From positions 1 through 64,000 of the forward strand of contig NZ_JANZKU010000005.1 of NCBI RefSeq assembly GCF_025642785.1: a DNA stretch of 64,000 nt, written 5' to 3'. Both the position numbers and the translations under genes were made by a program. Source of the DNA: Pseudomonas sp. RIT-PI-AD. GTDB taxonomy: Bacteria > Pseudomonadota > Gammaproteobacteria > Pseudomonadales > Pseudomonadaceae. The notes beneath the pieces were generated by a model. It did not search any database. It was not told the origin of the DNA and was given only the letters and a program-made list of their open reading frames with translations. Of the stretch, positions 1-8,842 are shown one piece after another. Each line of letters starts with the position of its first letter. The stretch's first letter is position 1.

Positions 1-20
1 GGCGAGCGCGAGGCGCCGGC

Positions 21-707
21 TCAGCGGGCGGCCCGGGTGCCGATCCACAGGGTATGGCGGGTGCCGCGGTTGCCGTGGGCGTAGACCTGCACCTCTTCCA
101 CGGCGAAGCCGGCCTTGCCGAGCTTCAGGGTGAATCCCCGGTCGGCGCTGGCCGACCACACGGCGAGGTAGCCGCCGGGGCGCAGGGCCCGGGCGCAGGC
201 GGCCAGGCCGGCGGCCGAATAGAGCCAGGTGTTGCTCTGCTGGGTGAGGCCCTCCGGGCCGTTGTCGACGTCCAGCAGGATGGCGTCGAAGCCCTTCGGC
301 CCGGCCTTCAAGGGTTCGGCGACGTCGACGTTGAGTACCCGGGTGCGCGGATCGTCCAGCGGCCGCCCGGACTTCTCGCCCAGCGCGCCGCGGTTCCACT
401 CGATCACCCCGGGGACCAGCTCGGCGACCTGCACCTCGGCGTCCTCGCCCAGGTGGCGCAGCGCGGAGGCGAGGGTGAAGCCCATGCCGAGGCCACCGAT
501 CAGGACGCGGACCCCAGGACGCGCGGCGAGGCGCTTACAGGGGATTTCCGCCAGGGCGTCCTCGGAGCCGTGCATGCGGGTGTTCATCAACTGGCCGCCC
601 TTGCCGCCCTCGATCTTGATCACGTAGTCCTCGCCATACTCGAACAGGCACAGGGCGCCGTCGCCGCCCGGAATGGGTGCCCTGTCCAGCCATACGTAGC
701 GTTTCAT
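21..707 (-). CDS. Spermidine synthase-like (class I methyltransferase fold) protein
   Basis: A 228-aa Rossmann-fold protein of the spermidine/spermine synthase type. The glycine loop GGLGMGFTLA is at residues 71-80, the acidic strand-end segment AELVPG at 95-100, and ILLDVDNGP at 143-151, where synthases bind substrate. It is shorter than true SpeE (about 280-290 aa) and has little of the N-terminal beta domain, so aminopropyl transfer should not be assumed; a small-molecule methyltransferase-like role is equally possible. The ATG at 707 has AGGA just upstream. The gene is divergent from the exonuclease III gene across 253 bp in which I see no distinct site. Confidence 0.75.
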   Translation of the reverse strand: MKRYVWLDRAPIPGGDGALCLFEYGEDYVIKIEGGKGGQLMNTRMHGSEDALAEIPCKRLAARPGVRVLIGGLGMGFTLASALRHLGEDAEVQVAELVPGVIEWNRGALGEKSGRPLDDPRTRVLNVDVAEPLKAGPKGFDAILLDVDNGPEGLTQQSNTWLYSAAGLAACARALRPGGYLAVWSASADRGFTLKLGKAGFAVEEVQVYAHGNRGTRHTLWIGTRAAR

Positions 708-960
708 CGGAAGTCCTGTCGATAAGGGGCGTCGCCGCCCGTGGTGGCCACCGCGGGTGGGCGGCCGAAACCGCGCAGTCTAAAGGGCCTGGGCGCGCGA
801 TGCGCGTTCCGCCTGCCGGGGCGGGCTTCGCGCGCTGGGAGCGAGGTCACGGAAGGGCGTCTCCGCCCGCGGGCCGGGGCGCTCGTCTCCGCCGGGCGGT
901 GCCGGCGAACCCACCGCGTCCCCGCCAGTCGTAACCCTGTAGCCCCAGGAGGTCGTCGCC

Positions 961-1824
961 GTGGAAACCCTGAAAATCGCCACCTTCAACATCAACGGTA
1001 TCCGTTCCCGGCTTCCCGCGCTGCTCGAGTGGCTGGCGCGCGAGACGCCGGACGTGGTCTGCCTGCAGGAGTTGAAGGCGCCCGATGCGGCCTTTCCCGC
1101 CGAGGCCATCCGCGCGGCGGGCTACGGGGCGATCTGGCAGGGCCAGGCGTCGTGGAACGGCGTCGCCATCCTCGCCCGTGGCATGGAGCCCCTGGAAATC
1201 CGCCGCGGTCTGCCGGGCGGCGAGGGCGACACCCACAGCCGCTACCTGGAGGCCGCCGCCCACGGGGTGATCGTCGGCTGCCTGTACCTGCCCAACGGCA
1301 ATCCGCAGCCAGGGCCCAAGTTCGACTACAAGCTGGCCTGGTTCGAGCGGCTGATCGAGCATGCCGCCGGCCTCTACGCCAGCGGCCACCCGGTGGTGCT
1401 GGCCGGCGACTACAACGTGGTGCCCACCGACGAGGACATCTACAACCCGCGCTCCTGGCAGAAGGACGCGCTGCTGCAACCCGAGAGCCGCGCCTGCTAC
1501 GCGCGCCTGCTGGAGCAGGGCTGGACCGATGCGCTGCGCGCCCGCCACCCGGACGCGCGCCTCTACACCTTCTGGGATTACTTCCGCCAGCACTGGCAGA
1601 AGGATTCCGGCCTGCGCATCGACCACCTGCTGCTCAGCGCCGACTTGGCACCGCGCCTGCGCGATGCCGGGGTCGATCGCTGGGTGCGCGATCTGCCCCA
1701 CGCCAGCGACCACGCGCCGACCTGGATTCTGCTCGACCAAGCCACCGAAGCGCAGCCTGCGCCGCGCCGCAAGACCCCGGCCAAGCGCCCCCGCAAGCAG
1801 CCCGGCGATGCGGCTGAGGGTTGA
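961..1824 (+). CDS. xthA: Exodeoxyribonuclease III family AP endonuclease
   Basis: A 287-aa member of the exonuclease III / AP endonuclease (endonuclease-exonuclease-phosphatase) family, acting on abasic sites and 3' ends in base-excision repair. Visible active-site elements: FNINGIR (9-15), LQELK with the metal-binding Glu at 37, AGDYNVVP with Asp150 and Asn152, RIDHLL near 220, and the terminal SDH at 249-251. The last 25 residues form a Lys/Arg/Pro-rich tail absent from compact ExoIII enzymes, perhaps helping DNA contact. The start is GTG, supported by AGGAGG about 9 nt upstream. It is not Crc, the catalytically dead Pseudomonas paralogue, because all catalytic residues are kept. It appears to be monocistronic. 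Confidence 0.88.
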   Translation: METLKIATFNINGIRSRLPALLEWLARETPDVVCLQELKAPDAAFPAEAIRAAGYGAIWQGQASWNGVAILARGMEPLEIRRGLPGGEGDTHSRYLEAAAHGVIVGCLYLPNGNPQPGPKFDYKLAWFERLIEHAAGLYASGHPVVLAGDYNVVPTDEDIYNPRSWQKDALLQPESRACYARLLEQGWTDALRARHPDARLYTFWDYFRQHWQKDSGLRIDHLLLSADLAPRLRDAGVDRWVRDLPHASDHAPTWILLDQATEAQPAPRRKTPAKRPRKQPGDAAEG

Positions 1825-1891
1825 GGCTGCCCAACGCGAGGGCTTCGCGATGGGAGCCCTGTCGGAAATCCGGAATCTGTCCGCGTATCGG

Positions 1892-1923
1892 CTTCGTCGC
1901 TACGGATAAGCGTTGCGACGAAG
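1892..1923. repeat. Inverted repeat in the xthA-trhA gap
   Basis: CTTCGTCGC (1892-1900) and GCGACGAAG (1915-1923) are perfect 9-bp arms around a 14-nt spacer. It lies 65 bp upstream of the hemolysin III-like gene and has no T-tract, so it is more likely an operator or 5' UTR stem than a terminator. Confidence 0.4.
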
Positions 1924-1987
1924 GGCGCTTTCGGCGATAAGCCTTGGGGTCGCCTCGTCGTGCGGGCAGTTCGAGGAACAAGAACCC

Positions 1988-2605
1988 ATGTATCACGGAG
2001 AACGCTTCAACGCCTGGACCCATCTGGTCGGTGCGGTACTGGCCGCCATCGGTGCCGTTTGGCTACTGGTGTTGGCCAGCCTGGACGGCAACCCCTGGAA
2101 GATCGTCAGCGTGGCCATCTATGGCCTCACCCTGCTGCTGCTCTACAGCATCTCCACGGTCTATCACAGCGTGCGTGGGCGGGCGAAGGTGGTCATGCGC
2201 AAGCTGGATCACCTGTCCATCTATTTGCTGATCGCCGGAAGCTACACCCCGTTTTGCCTGGTGACCCTTCACGGGCCCTGGGGCTGGTCGTTGTTCGGCA
2301 CCGTCTGGGGCCTGGCCATCGTCGGCATGTTGCAGGAGATCAAGCCGCGCTCCGAGGCGCGGGTGCTGTCGATCGTCCTCTACGCGGTGATGGGCTGGAT
2401 CGTGCTGGTGGCGGTGCAACCGTTGCTCGCCACCCTGGGCCGCGCCGGGTTCACCTGGCTCGCCGCCGGTGGGGTGTTCTACACCGTGGGTATCGTGTTT
2501 TTCGTCTACGACAGCCGTTTCCGCCACTGGCACGGCATCTGGCACCTGTTCGTGATGGCGGGGAGCCTGCTGCATTTCGTGGCGATCCTGTTTTACGTGC
2601 TGTAG
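1988..2605 (+). CDS. Hemolysin III / TrhA family membrane protein
   Basis: A 205-aa inner-membrane protein of the hemolysin III / PAQR-like superfamily, with seven hydrophobic segments. Family signatures are present: the N-terminal HGERFNAWTH, STVYHS about residues 57-62, KLDHLSIYLLIAGSYTPF about 75-92, and the C-terminal HWHGIWHLFV, whose histidines with the earlier His and Asp form the predicted metal site. Bacterial members influence membrane fluidity and energetics; direct haemolytic activity is doubtful. I chose the ATG at 1988, which begins at the conserved N-terminus. Residues encoded upstream in the same frame are not family-like. The length is typical for the family. Confidence 0.88.
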   Translation: MYHGERFNAWTHLVGAVLAAIGAVWLLVLASLDGNPWKIVSVAIYGLTLLLLYSISTVYHSVRGRAKVVMRKLDHLSIYLLIAGSYTPFCLVTLHGPWGWSLFGTVWGLAIVGMLQEIKPRSEARVLSIVLYAVMGWIVLVAVQPLLATLGRAGFTWLAAGGVFYTVGIVFFVYDSRFRHWHGIWHLFVMAGSLLHFVAILFYVL

Positions 2606-2765
2606 CGCGAGCGGTCTGTCGCCTGGATATTCTCCGGTGCTTTCGTGGTGCTGCTCCACGCACCCGTTCGCCATGTCCGATCCGGCTCCAGCCCCGCCGC
2701 CCTCGGGCAGTCCAGGCCATTCCGCGCTCGCCCGACTCGAAAAGGAAGGCTGGTCCCGGCTCATA

Positions 2766-2782
2766 TATTCGTAAAACGAATA
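2766..2782. promoter_or_regulatory. Palindrome in an AT-rich promoter patch
   Basis: TATTCGT and ACGAATA are perfect 7-bp arms around AAA. They sit in a strikingly AT-rich stretch (about 2761-2818) inside very GC-rich DNA, about 80-95 bp upstream of the sigma54 regulator's start. A TATAAA at 2811-2816 could be a -10 element, but I see no convincing -35. This is a likely operator, for the gene itself or for a sulfur-status regulator; the assignment is inference. Confidence 0.5.
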
Positions 2783-2860
2783 ACCAAATGTTTATTGATG
2801 ATTTTTAACTTATAAAGCACTTCCGGCAGTATGCAGGCATCCCTTACCAGGAAGCTTGTC

Positions 2861-3946
<1,086 letters not shown>

Positions 3947-4239
3947 ATCGCGAGGCGGCGGCGCTCCACGGGGAAGGCCTGGGGCCGTCCCGCACTCGCC
4001 GACGGTCTTCCACAGGGCCGGTTCGGACCGCACATCAGCGCACGCGGACGCTACGTGCCCTCTCACCTTGGGCTCGTCCGGCGTCGCCCGACGCTTTCCC
4101 CTGCGCACCCGGGAATGACCGTATCGATTGCGGCGGGATGCGTTACCCGGCATCCTTCGGCCACGCCAGGCGTTAGCGCCCGGCAACGGGCGCAGCGGGC
4201 GCCTGGTTTTCCTTTCTCCTCTGCGGCGACCCGAACACG

Positions 4240-5136
4240 ATGCCCCAGCGTTTTCCGACCTCGAAAGCCCCTGCCTGGCCGCGCTCGATCCAGGCGCGCA
4301 TGGGACTCATCTTCGGCATCCTGATGGCGGCGGCGGTCCTCGCGGGCGCGGGCTACATGGGCTGGCAGCATTTCTACCCGGTCAGCGCCGAAGCCCCCTG
4401 GCGCTACCGGGTGCTCCATAGCGGAATCACCAAGGCCAGCGCCCTGGTGATGGATACCCAGGGCGACTTGCTGGTGGCCGAGGAAGGCCGCGAAGGCAGC
4501 GGCCGGATCCTGCGCATCGCCGCCGACGGCACGCGCAGCGAGGTGGTCGTCGGCCTGGACAAGCCGGACGGCATGGCGGTGTATCGCGGCGGCATTGCCT
4601 TCAGCCAGGAAGGCGGCAAACGTCCCGTCGGTTGGCTCTACCAGGGCGGCGTCCAGCGCCTGTTCGAAGGCACCAACGTGCAGGGGCTGCTGGTGGTGGG
4701 GCCGTACCTGTACGCCCTCGAGGACCGCAAGGGCGAGGGCCGGCTGCTGCGCTACGATCCGTCGAGCGGCCAACTGAGCGTGCTGCGCGAGGGCCTGCAC
4801 GAGGCCGAATCCCTGGCGCGCTGCCCGGACGGGCGGATGCTTTACACGGAGAAGGCCAGGGGCGTGATCCGCGTGCTCGCCGACGACGGCACGGACCCCG
4901 TGTTGGTCGACGGGCTGCGCGAGCCCAGTTCACTGTTGTGCGACGCGCGCGGCCTGTGGATCAGCGAAGACTCCACCCACCTGGCGCGTCTGCTGTTGCT
5001 GGACGAGCAGGGTCGGTTGAACCTGGTGCTGTCGCACCTGCGCGCGCCGCAGCAATTGCTGGCGCGACCGGACGGCACCTACCTGCTGGCCGAGGGTGGA
5101 CGCGACCGGGTGCTGGAATTGAGCCCGGCCCCCTGA
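4240..5136 (+). CDS. Membrane-anchored SMP-30/gluconolactonase-like beta-propeller
   Basis: A 298-aa protein with a single N-terminal hydrophobic helix (about residues 22-42) and a periplasmic domain built from repeated short blade motifs such as DTQGDLLVAEEG, RCPDGRMLYTEK, CDARGLWISED and ARPDGTYLLAEGG. These are typical of six-bladed SMP-30/NHL propellers that hydrolyse lactones or bind ligands. The divalent-metal ligands cannot be assigned by eye, so catalysis is unproven. The start is uncertain: ATG 4240 and ATG 4300 both have weak ribosome-binding sites. The gene stands alone, convergent with the alcohol dehydrogenase gene. The 293 bp upstream hold no recognisable gene. Confidence 0.6.
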   Translation: MPQRFPTSKAPAWPRSIQARMGLIFGILMAAAVLAGAGYMGWQHFYPVSAEAPWRYRVLHSGITKASALVMDTQGDLLVAEEGREGSGRILRIAADGTRSEVVVGLDKPDGMAVYRGGIAFSQEGGKRPVGWLYQGGVQRLFEGTNVQGLLVVGPYLYALEDRKGEGRLLRYDPSSGQLSVLREGLHEAESLARCPDGRMLYTEKARGVIRVLADDGTDPVLVDGLREPSSLLCDARGLWISEDSTHLARLLLLDEQGRLNLVLSHLRAPQQLLARPDGTYLLAEGGRDRVLELSPAP

Positions 5137-5203
5137 GGGTCGAGCTTGCGGCCCTGGCTGCATCGCGCCACGGCGCCGGGTATGCCCGTTACGGTGCGGC
5201 CTC

Positions 5204-5226
5204 CCGCCGCGCGAATCGCGCGACGG
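5204..5226. repeat. GC-rich palindrome between convergent genes
   Basis: CCGCCGCGCGA and TCGCGCGACGG are 11-bp arms with one mismatch around a single A, placed just beyond the stop of the minus-strand dehydrogenase and 68 bp after the plus-strand propeller gene. Its position suits transcription ending, but there is no T-tract and the loop is too tight for a classic terminator. Confidence 0.3.
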
Positions 5227-5237
5227 TGGCCGGCCAG

Positions 5238-6311
5238 TCAGGGCGTGATGGCGACCTTCATCACCCCGTCGCGCTGGTTGGCGAAGAGGTCGTAGGCGGC
5301 CTCGATGTCGTCCAGCTTGTAGCGATGGGTCACCAGCGGCTTGAGGTCGACGCGGCCGGAGGCCACCACTTCCATCAGCCGGCGCATGCGTTCCTTGCCG
5401 CCCGGGCAGAGGGTGGTGATGATCTTCTTGTCGCCGAGCCCGGCGGCGAAGGCGTCCAGCGGAATGCGCAGGTCGGTGGAGTAGACGCCCAGGCTGGACA
5501 GCGTGCCGCCCGGCCGCAGGACCCGCAGCGAGGCTTCGAAGGTGGCCTGGCTGCCGAGGGCCTCGATGGCCACGTCGACCCCGCGGCCATCGGTCAGCGC
5601 CATGATCTGTGCCACCGGATCGCCCTGCTTGAAGTCGACGATGTGGCTGGCGCCGAGCTGGCGGGCCACCTCCTGGCGCGCCGGCACGGTGTCGACGCCG
5701 ATGATGGTGGTGGCGCCTTTGAGCTTGGCGCCGGCGACCGCGCAGAGGCCGATGGGGCCCAGGGCGAACACCACCACGGTATCGCCGATCTGCACCTGGC
5801 CGCTTTCCGCGCCGGAGAAGCCGGTGGACATGATGTCCGGGCACATCAGCACTTCTTCGTCGCTGAGGCCGTCCGGCACCGGGCTGAGGTTGGCCATGGC
5901 ATCCGGCACCAACACGTACTCGGCCTGGCAGCCGTCGATGATGTTGCCGAACTTCCAGCCGCCGGTGGCGGTGAAGCCGTGCTTGCTGCCGGCGCCGTCC
6001 TGGGAGGCGCAGCCGCAGAGGCAGGCGAAGCTGTGGCCGCTGGGGGTGATGGCGCCGGCGATCACCCGCTGGCCCTCGCTGAAGCCGGCCACCGCGGAAC
6101 CGAGCTTCTCGATGATGCCCACCGGCTCGTGGCCGACGGTCAGGCCCTTGGCGACCGGGTACTCGCCCTTGAGGATGTGCACGTCGGTGCCGCAGATGGT
6201 GGTGGTGGTGATGCGGATCAGCGCGTCCAACGGCCCCACGTCGGGGATGGCTTTGTCTTCCAGGACGATGCGGTTCTTCTCGACGAAGACAGCGGCTTTC
6301 ATTTTCGGCAT
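5238..6311 (-). CDS. Zinc-dependent alcohol dehydrogenase (MDR family)
   Basis: A 357-aa medium-chain zinc dehydrogenase, cytoplasmic and NAD(P)-dependent. The catalytic-zinc Cys is in TTICGTDVH (about residues 35-43) and the conserved GHEPVG follows. The Rossmann motif FALGPIGLCAVAGAKLKGA starts about residue 175, ending in the acidic IIGVD that favours NAD. The usual four-cysteine structural-zinc lobe is replaced by FACLCGCASQDG, as in tetrameric isopropanol/secondary alcohol dehydrogenases, so a secondary or short-chain alcohol is a reasonable substrate guess. ATG 6311 follows GGAG at good spacing; upstream in-frame codons look non-coding. It appears monocistronic. Confidence 0.85.
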   Translation of the reverse strand: MPKMKAAVFVEKNRIVLEDKAIPDVGPLDALIRITTTTICGTDVHILKGEYPVAKGLTVGHEPVGIIEKLGSAVAGFSEGQRVIAGAITPSGHSFACLCGCASQDGAGSKHGFTATGGWKFGNIIDGCQAEYVLVPDAMANLSPVPDGLSDEEVLMCPDIMSTGFSGAESGQVQIGDTVVVFALGPIGLCAVAGAKLKGATTIIGVDTVPARQEVARQLGASHIVDFKQGDPVAQIMALTDGRGVDVAIEALGSQATFEASLRVLRPGGTLSSLGVYSTDLRIPLDAFAAGLGDKKIITTLCPGGKERMRRLMEVVASGRVDLKPLVTHRYKLDDIEAAYDLFANQRDGVMKVAITP

Positions 6312-6474
6312 GGTGCGTTCTCCATAAGGGGTTGCGGGGATCGGGCGATCCCATCGGTCCGGGGGGAGACGGCTACGAGCGATACCCGGCGTCAGCCGGC
6401 GCACCGCCCGGGTCTTCGTCGTCGCGGCGCTGGGCGTCGCCAGAGGACGAGCGGGCAGGCGGGGAAAGGCGCCA

Positions 6475-7116
6475 TCAGCGCGGCGTCGGCACCGCCGGCG
6501 CGGCCGGCAGGGCTTGTTGCAGGACCCAGTCGCGAACCTGGCGAGCGACCTCGTCGCTGGCTTCGCCGAAGGCCTGCACCACGTCCGTCACCGCGCTGCT
6601 CTTGGCGCCGCGGCGCACCTCGAAGCGCCGGCTGGCCAGCAGGCCGCGGCTGCGCGCGTCGATCAATTGCGCATCGAGGCTGACCCGCGCTTCCGGCACG
6701 CCAGCGCGGTATTCGCTCTGGAAACCGCGCAGGTTGCCGCCGAGCACGTAGTCGGCGCGCAGGTTGTCGTCGTCGCTGCTGAGGCGGTCGAGGCGTCCGC
6801 TGGCGCGCAAGGCCTCGATGAGTCGGTCGCGCAGCATCACCGAGGCCGGGTCGCTCCAGCGCGCGTTCTTGTAGAAGCTCAGGCGGTCGGGCTCCGGCAC
6901 CACGGCGATGCGCGCGCTTTCCGAGCCGGCATTGGTCTTCGGCCGGGTCACGCGCAACGACCAGTCGACCCTGGGCGCGGGATTGGCCGCGGCGAACTGG
7001 CCGCCGGGGAGCAGGTAGATCACCGTAGGCTGAGGCTTGGATAGCAGGCTGCAGCCGCCGAGCAGAGCGGCTGCGGCGAGCGCGCAGCCGAGGCGTGTCA
7101 GGGGGGTACTGATCAT
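6475..7116 (-). CDS. ABC-type transport auxiliary lipoprotein (PqiC-like)
   Basis: A 213-aa outer-membrane or periplasmic lipoprotein. The signal peptide ends in the lipobox LLGGC, with Cys at about residue 22. After it comes the ABC_trans_aux domain, recognisable from the YLLPG start and the middle stretch RIAVVPEPDRLSFYKNARWSDP. In related Pqi and Let systems this lipoprotein completes a trans-envelope lipid path with the MCE protein. It is the last gene of a four-gene operon and overlaps the MCE gene by ATGA, which implies translational coupling. The arrangement matches the P. aeruginosa PA3211-PA3214 type operon, from memory. Confidence 0.82.
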   Translation of the reverse strand: MISTPLTRLGCALAAAALLGGCSLLSKPQPTVIYLLPGGQFAAANPAPRVDWSLRVTRPKTNAGSESARIAVVPEPDRLSFYKNARWSDPASVMLRDRLIEALRASGRLDRLSSDDDNLRADYVLGGNLRGFQSEYRAGVPEARVSLDAQLIDARSRGLLASRRFEVRRGAKSSAVTDVVQAFGEASDEVARQVRDWVLQQALPAAPAVPTPR

Positions 7117-8048
7117 GGTTCGAACTCCTCGGCGTTTTCCCGTCCCATCAGGTAGCGTACCGGGTTCTCGTTGAGTCCATGGGTGACCTGGCGCAACGAA
7201 GCCAGGGTATCGCGCAGTTCGCGGATCGCCGGGCCCAGTTCGCCCAGGCCTTGCAGGCCGTTGGCCAGGGAATCGCTGTTGGTCTGCAGGATCTTGTCCA
7301 GGCGCAGGCTGCTTTCCTGCAACGAGGCCATGGTGTGGTCAGCGCGCTGGAGGATGCTGCGACCCTGGTCGTCCACCAGGCCATTGACGTTGCGCAGGAG
7401 CGCGGTGGTCTGCTCGAGGGTGCCGCTGGCCTGCTGGCTGACCTTGGCCAGTTGCCCCACCGCCATGCGGATCTCGTCGCGCTGGTCGGCGATCACCCCG
7501 GTGGCCTGCTGCAGGTTGTCCAGGGTCCGGCTGATGCGCTCGGCGTTTTCCGCGGAGAGCATGCGGTTGACGTTGGCCAGCGCCTGGCTCACGCCGGTCA
7601 GCAGGTCCTCGCCGTTGGCCATGAGCTGGGAAATCGGCGAGGGGTCGGCGACGATCACCGGGGGCTGGCCTTTTTCGCCGACCAGCTCCGGGCTCTCCGG
7701 GGTGCCGCTGCTCAACTGGATGCGCGAAGCGCCGGTGACGCCGGCGATGGACAGCCGCGCGCGGGTGTCGCGCTTGATCGGCGTGTCGGCACGCACGCGG
7801 ATGTGGGCGACCACCCGGCGCGGGTCGTGGGGGTCCAGGCCGAGGTCCTCGACATCGCCGATGCGGATGCCGCTGTACTGCACCGGGCTACCCTGGGACA
7901 GGCCGTTCACCGTCTCGTTGAACAGGACCACGTATTCCTTGTAGTCGCCCTCGCTGGAGCGCCCCAGCCAGAAGGCGAAGAGCAGCGCGGCGGCCACCGC
8001 GATCAGGGTGAACAGGCCAATCAACACATGATGGGCTCGGGTTTCCAT
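7113..8048 (-). CDS. MCE/MlaD family lipid-transport protein
   Basis: A 311-aa protein with one N-terminal transmembrane helix (about residues 9-28), a single MCE domain (about 37-120, including VQYSGIRIGDVEDLGLDP) and a long helical C-terminal half rich in Leu/Gln that should form a coiled coil or tube. MCE hexamers bind hydrophobic substrates and bridge the inner-membrane ABC transporter to the outer membrane. It follows the ATPase gene with a TGATG overlap and precedes the lipoprotein gene with ATGA. The lipid, and the direction of movement, cannot be read from sequence. Confidence 0.87.
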   Translation of the reverse strand: METRAHHVLIGLFTLIAVAAALLFAFWLGRSSEGDYKEYVVLFNETVNGLSQGSPVQYSGIRIGDVEDLGLDPHDPRRVVAHIRVRADTPIKRDTRARLSIAGVTGASRIQLSSGTPESPELVGEKGQPPVIVADPSPISQLMANGEDLLTGVSQALANVNRMLSAENAERISRTLDNLQQATGVIADQRDEIRMAVGQLAKVSQQASGTLEQTTALLRNVNGLVDDQGRSILQRADHTMASLQESSLRLDKILQTNSDSLANGLQGLGELGPAIRELRDTLASLRQVTHGLNENPVRYLMGRENAEEFEP

Positions 8049-8842
8049 CAGTCATCCTCCCGCGGGTGTTCGTGCGTTTGCCGGGCCGCGCGTCCGCGGG
8101 GGCCGTGGAAGTATTCGCGAATCCAGGGGTCGTCGGTCTGCGCCACCACGTCCAGCCGGTCCGCCACCAGCACGCGCTTCTGCGACAGCACGGCGACCCG
8201 GTCGGAGATGGTATAGAGCGTATCCAGGTCGTGGGTCACCAGGAACACGCTCAGGCCGAGGGCGTCGCGCAGGGTCAGGATCAACTGGTCGAAGGCCGCG
8301 GCGCCGATGGGGTCGAGGCCGGCGGTGGGTTCGTCGAGGAACAGGATGTCCGGGTCCAGGGCCAGCGCGCGGGCCAGGGCGGCGCGCTTGATCATCCCGC
8401 CGGACAGCGAGGCCGGGTACTTGTCGCCGGCCAGCGCCGGCAACCCGGCCAGGGCCAGCTTGACCTCGGCCAGGCGTTCGGCGGATGCGCGGGACAGCCC
8501 GGCATGCTCGATCAGCGGCAGGGCGATGTTCTCGATCACGGTCAGCGAGGAAAACAGCGCGCCCTGCTGGAACAGCACGCCGAAGCGCCGTTCCAGCCGC
8601 GAGCGGCGCTCCGCCGGCAGCGCCAGCAGGTCTTCTCCGAACACCCGCACGCTGCCGGCGGCGGGGCGGTTGAGGCCGACGATGGTGCGCAGCAGCACCG
8701 ACTTGCCGCTGCCCGAGCCGCCCACCACCGAGAGAATCTCGCCGCGGTGGATGTCCAGGTCGAGGTGCTCGTGCACCACCTGGCGGCCGAACCTGTTGCT
8801 CAGGCCGCGGATTTCGATGACCGGGTCGGACGTCGGCTTCAC
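8048..8842 (-). CDS. MCE-system ABC transporter ATP-binding protein (MlaF-like)
   Basis: A 264-aa ABC ATPase energising the MCE lipid transporter at the cytoplasmic face. Walker A GGSGSGKS is near residue 42, the Q-loop follows in LFQQGALF, the signature is LSGGMIKRAALARAL, Walker B is ILFLDEPTAGLDP, and the H-loop is THD. The start is GTG at 8842, inside the end of the permease gene (GTGA overlap). This choice follows the family's N-terminus, IEIRGLSNRFG. The same frame stays open far upstream through other genes, but that extension is non-coding. Confidence 0.88.
   Translation of the reverse strand: MKPTSDPVIEIRGLSNRFGRQVVHEHLDLDIHRGEILSVVGGSGSGKSVLLRTIVGLNRPAAGSVRVFGEDLLALPAERRSRLERRFGVLFQQGALFSSLTVIENIALPLIEHAGLSRASAERLAEVKLALAGLPALAGDKYPASLSGGMIKRAALARALALDPDILFLDEPTAGLDPIGAAAFDQLILTLRDALGLSVFLVTHDLDTLYTISDRVAVLSQKRVLVADRLDVVAQTDDPWIREYFHGPRGRAARQTHEHPREDD

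Noticed and set aside
2673-2774. A 33-codon frame starting MSDPAPAPPPSG before the SfnR-like gene
   Set aside because: No ribosome-binding site and no recognisable family; it runs into the AT-rich promoter patch and looks like chance.
4632-6683. A plus-strand open frame of nearly 700 codons across the alcohol dehydrogenase gene
   Set aside because: It is Gly/Ala/Arg-rich shadow translation of a GC-rich gene on the other strand, without a ribosome-binding site or any family.
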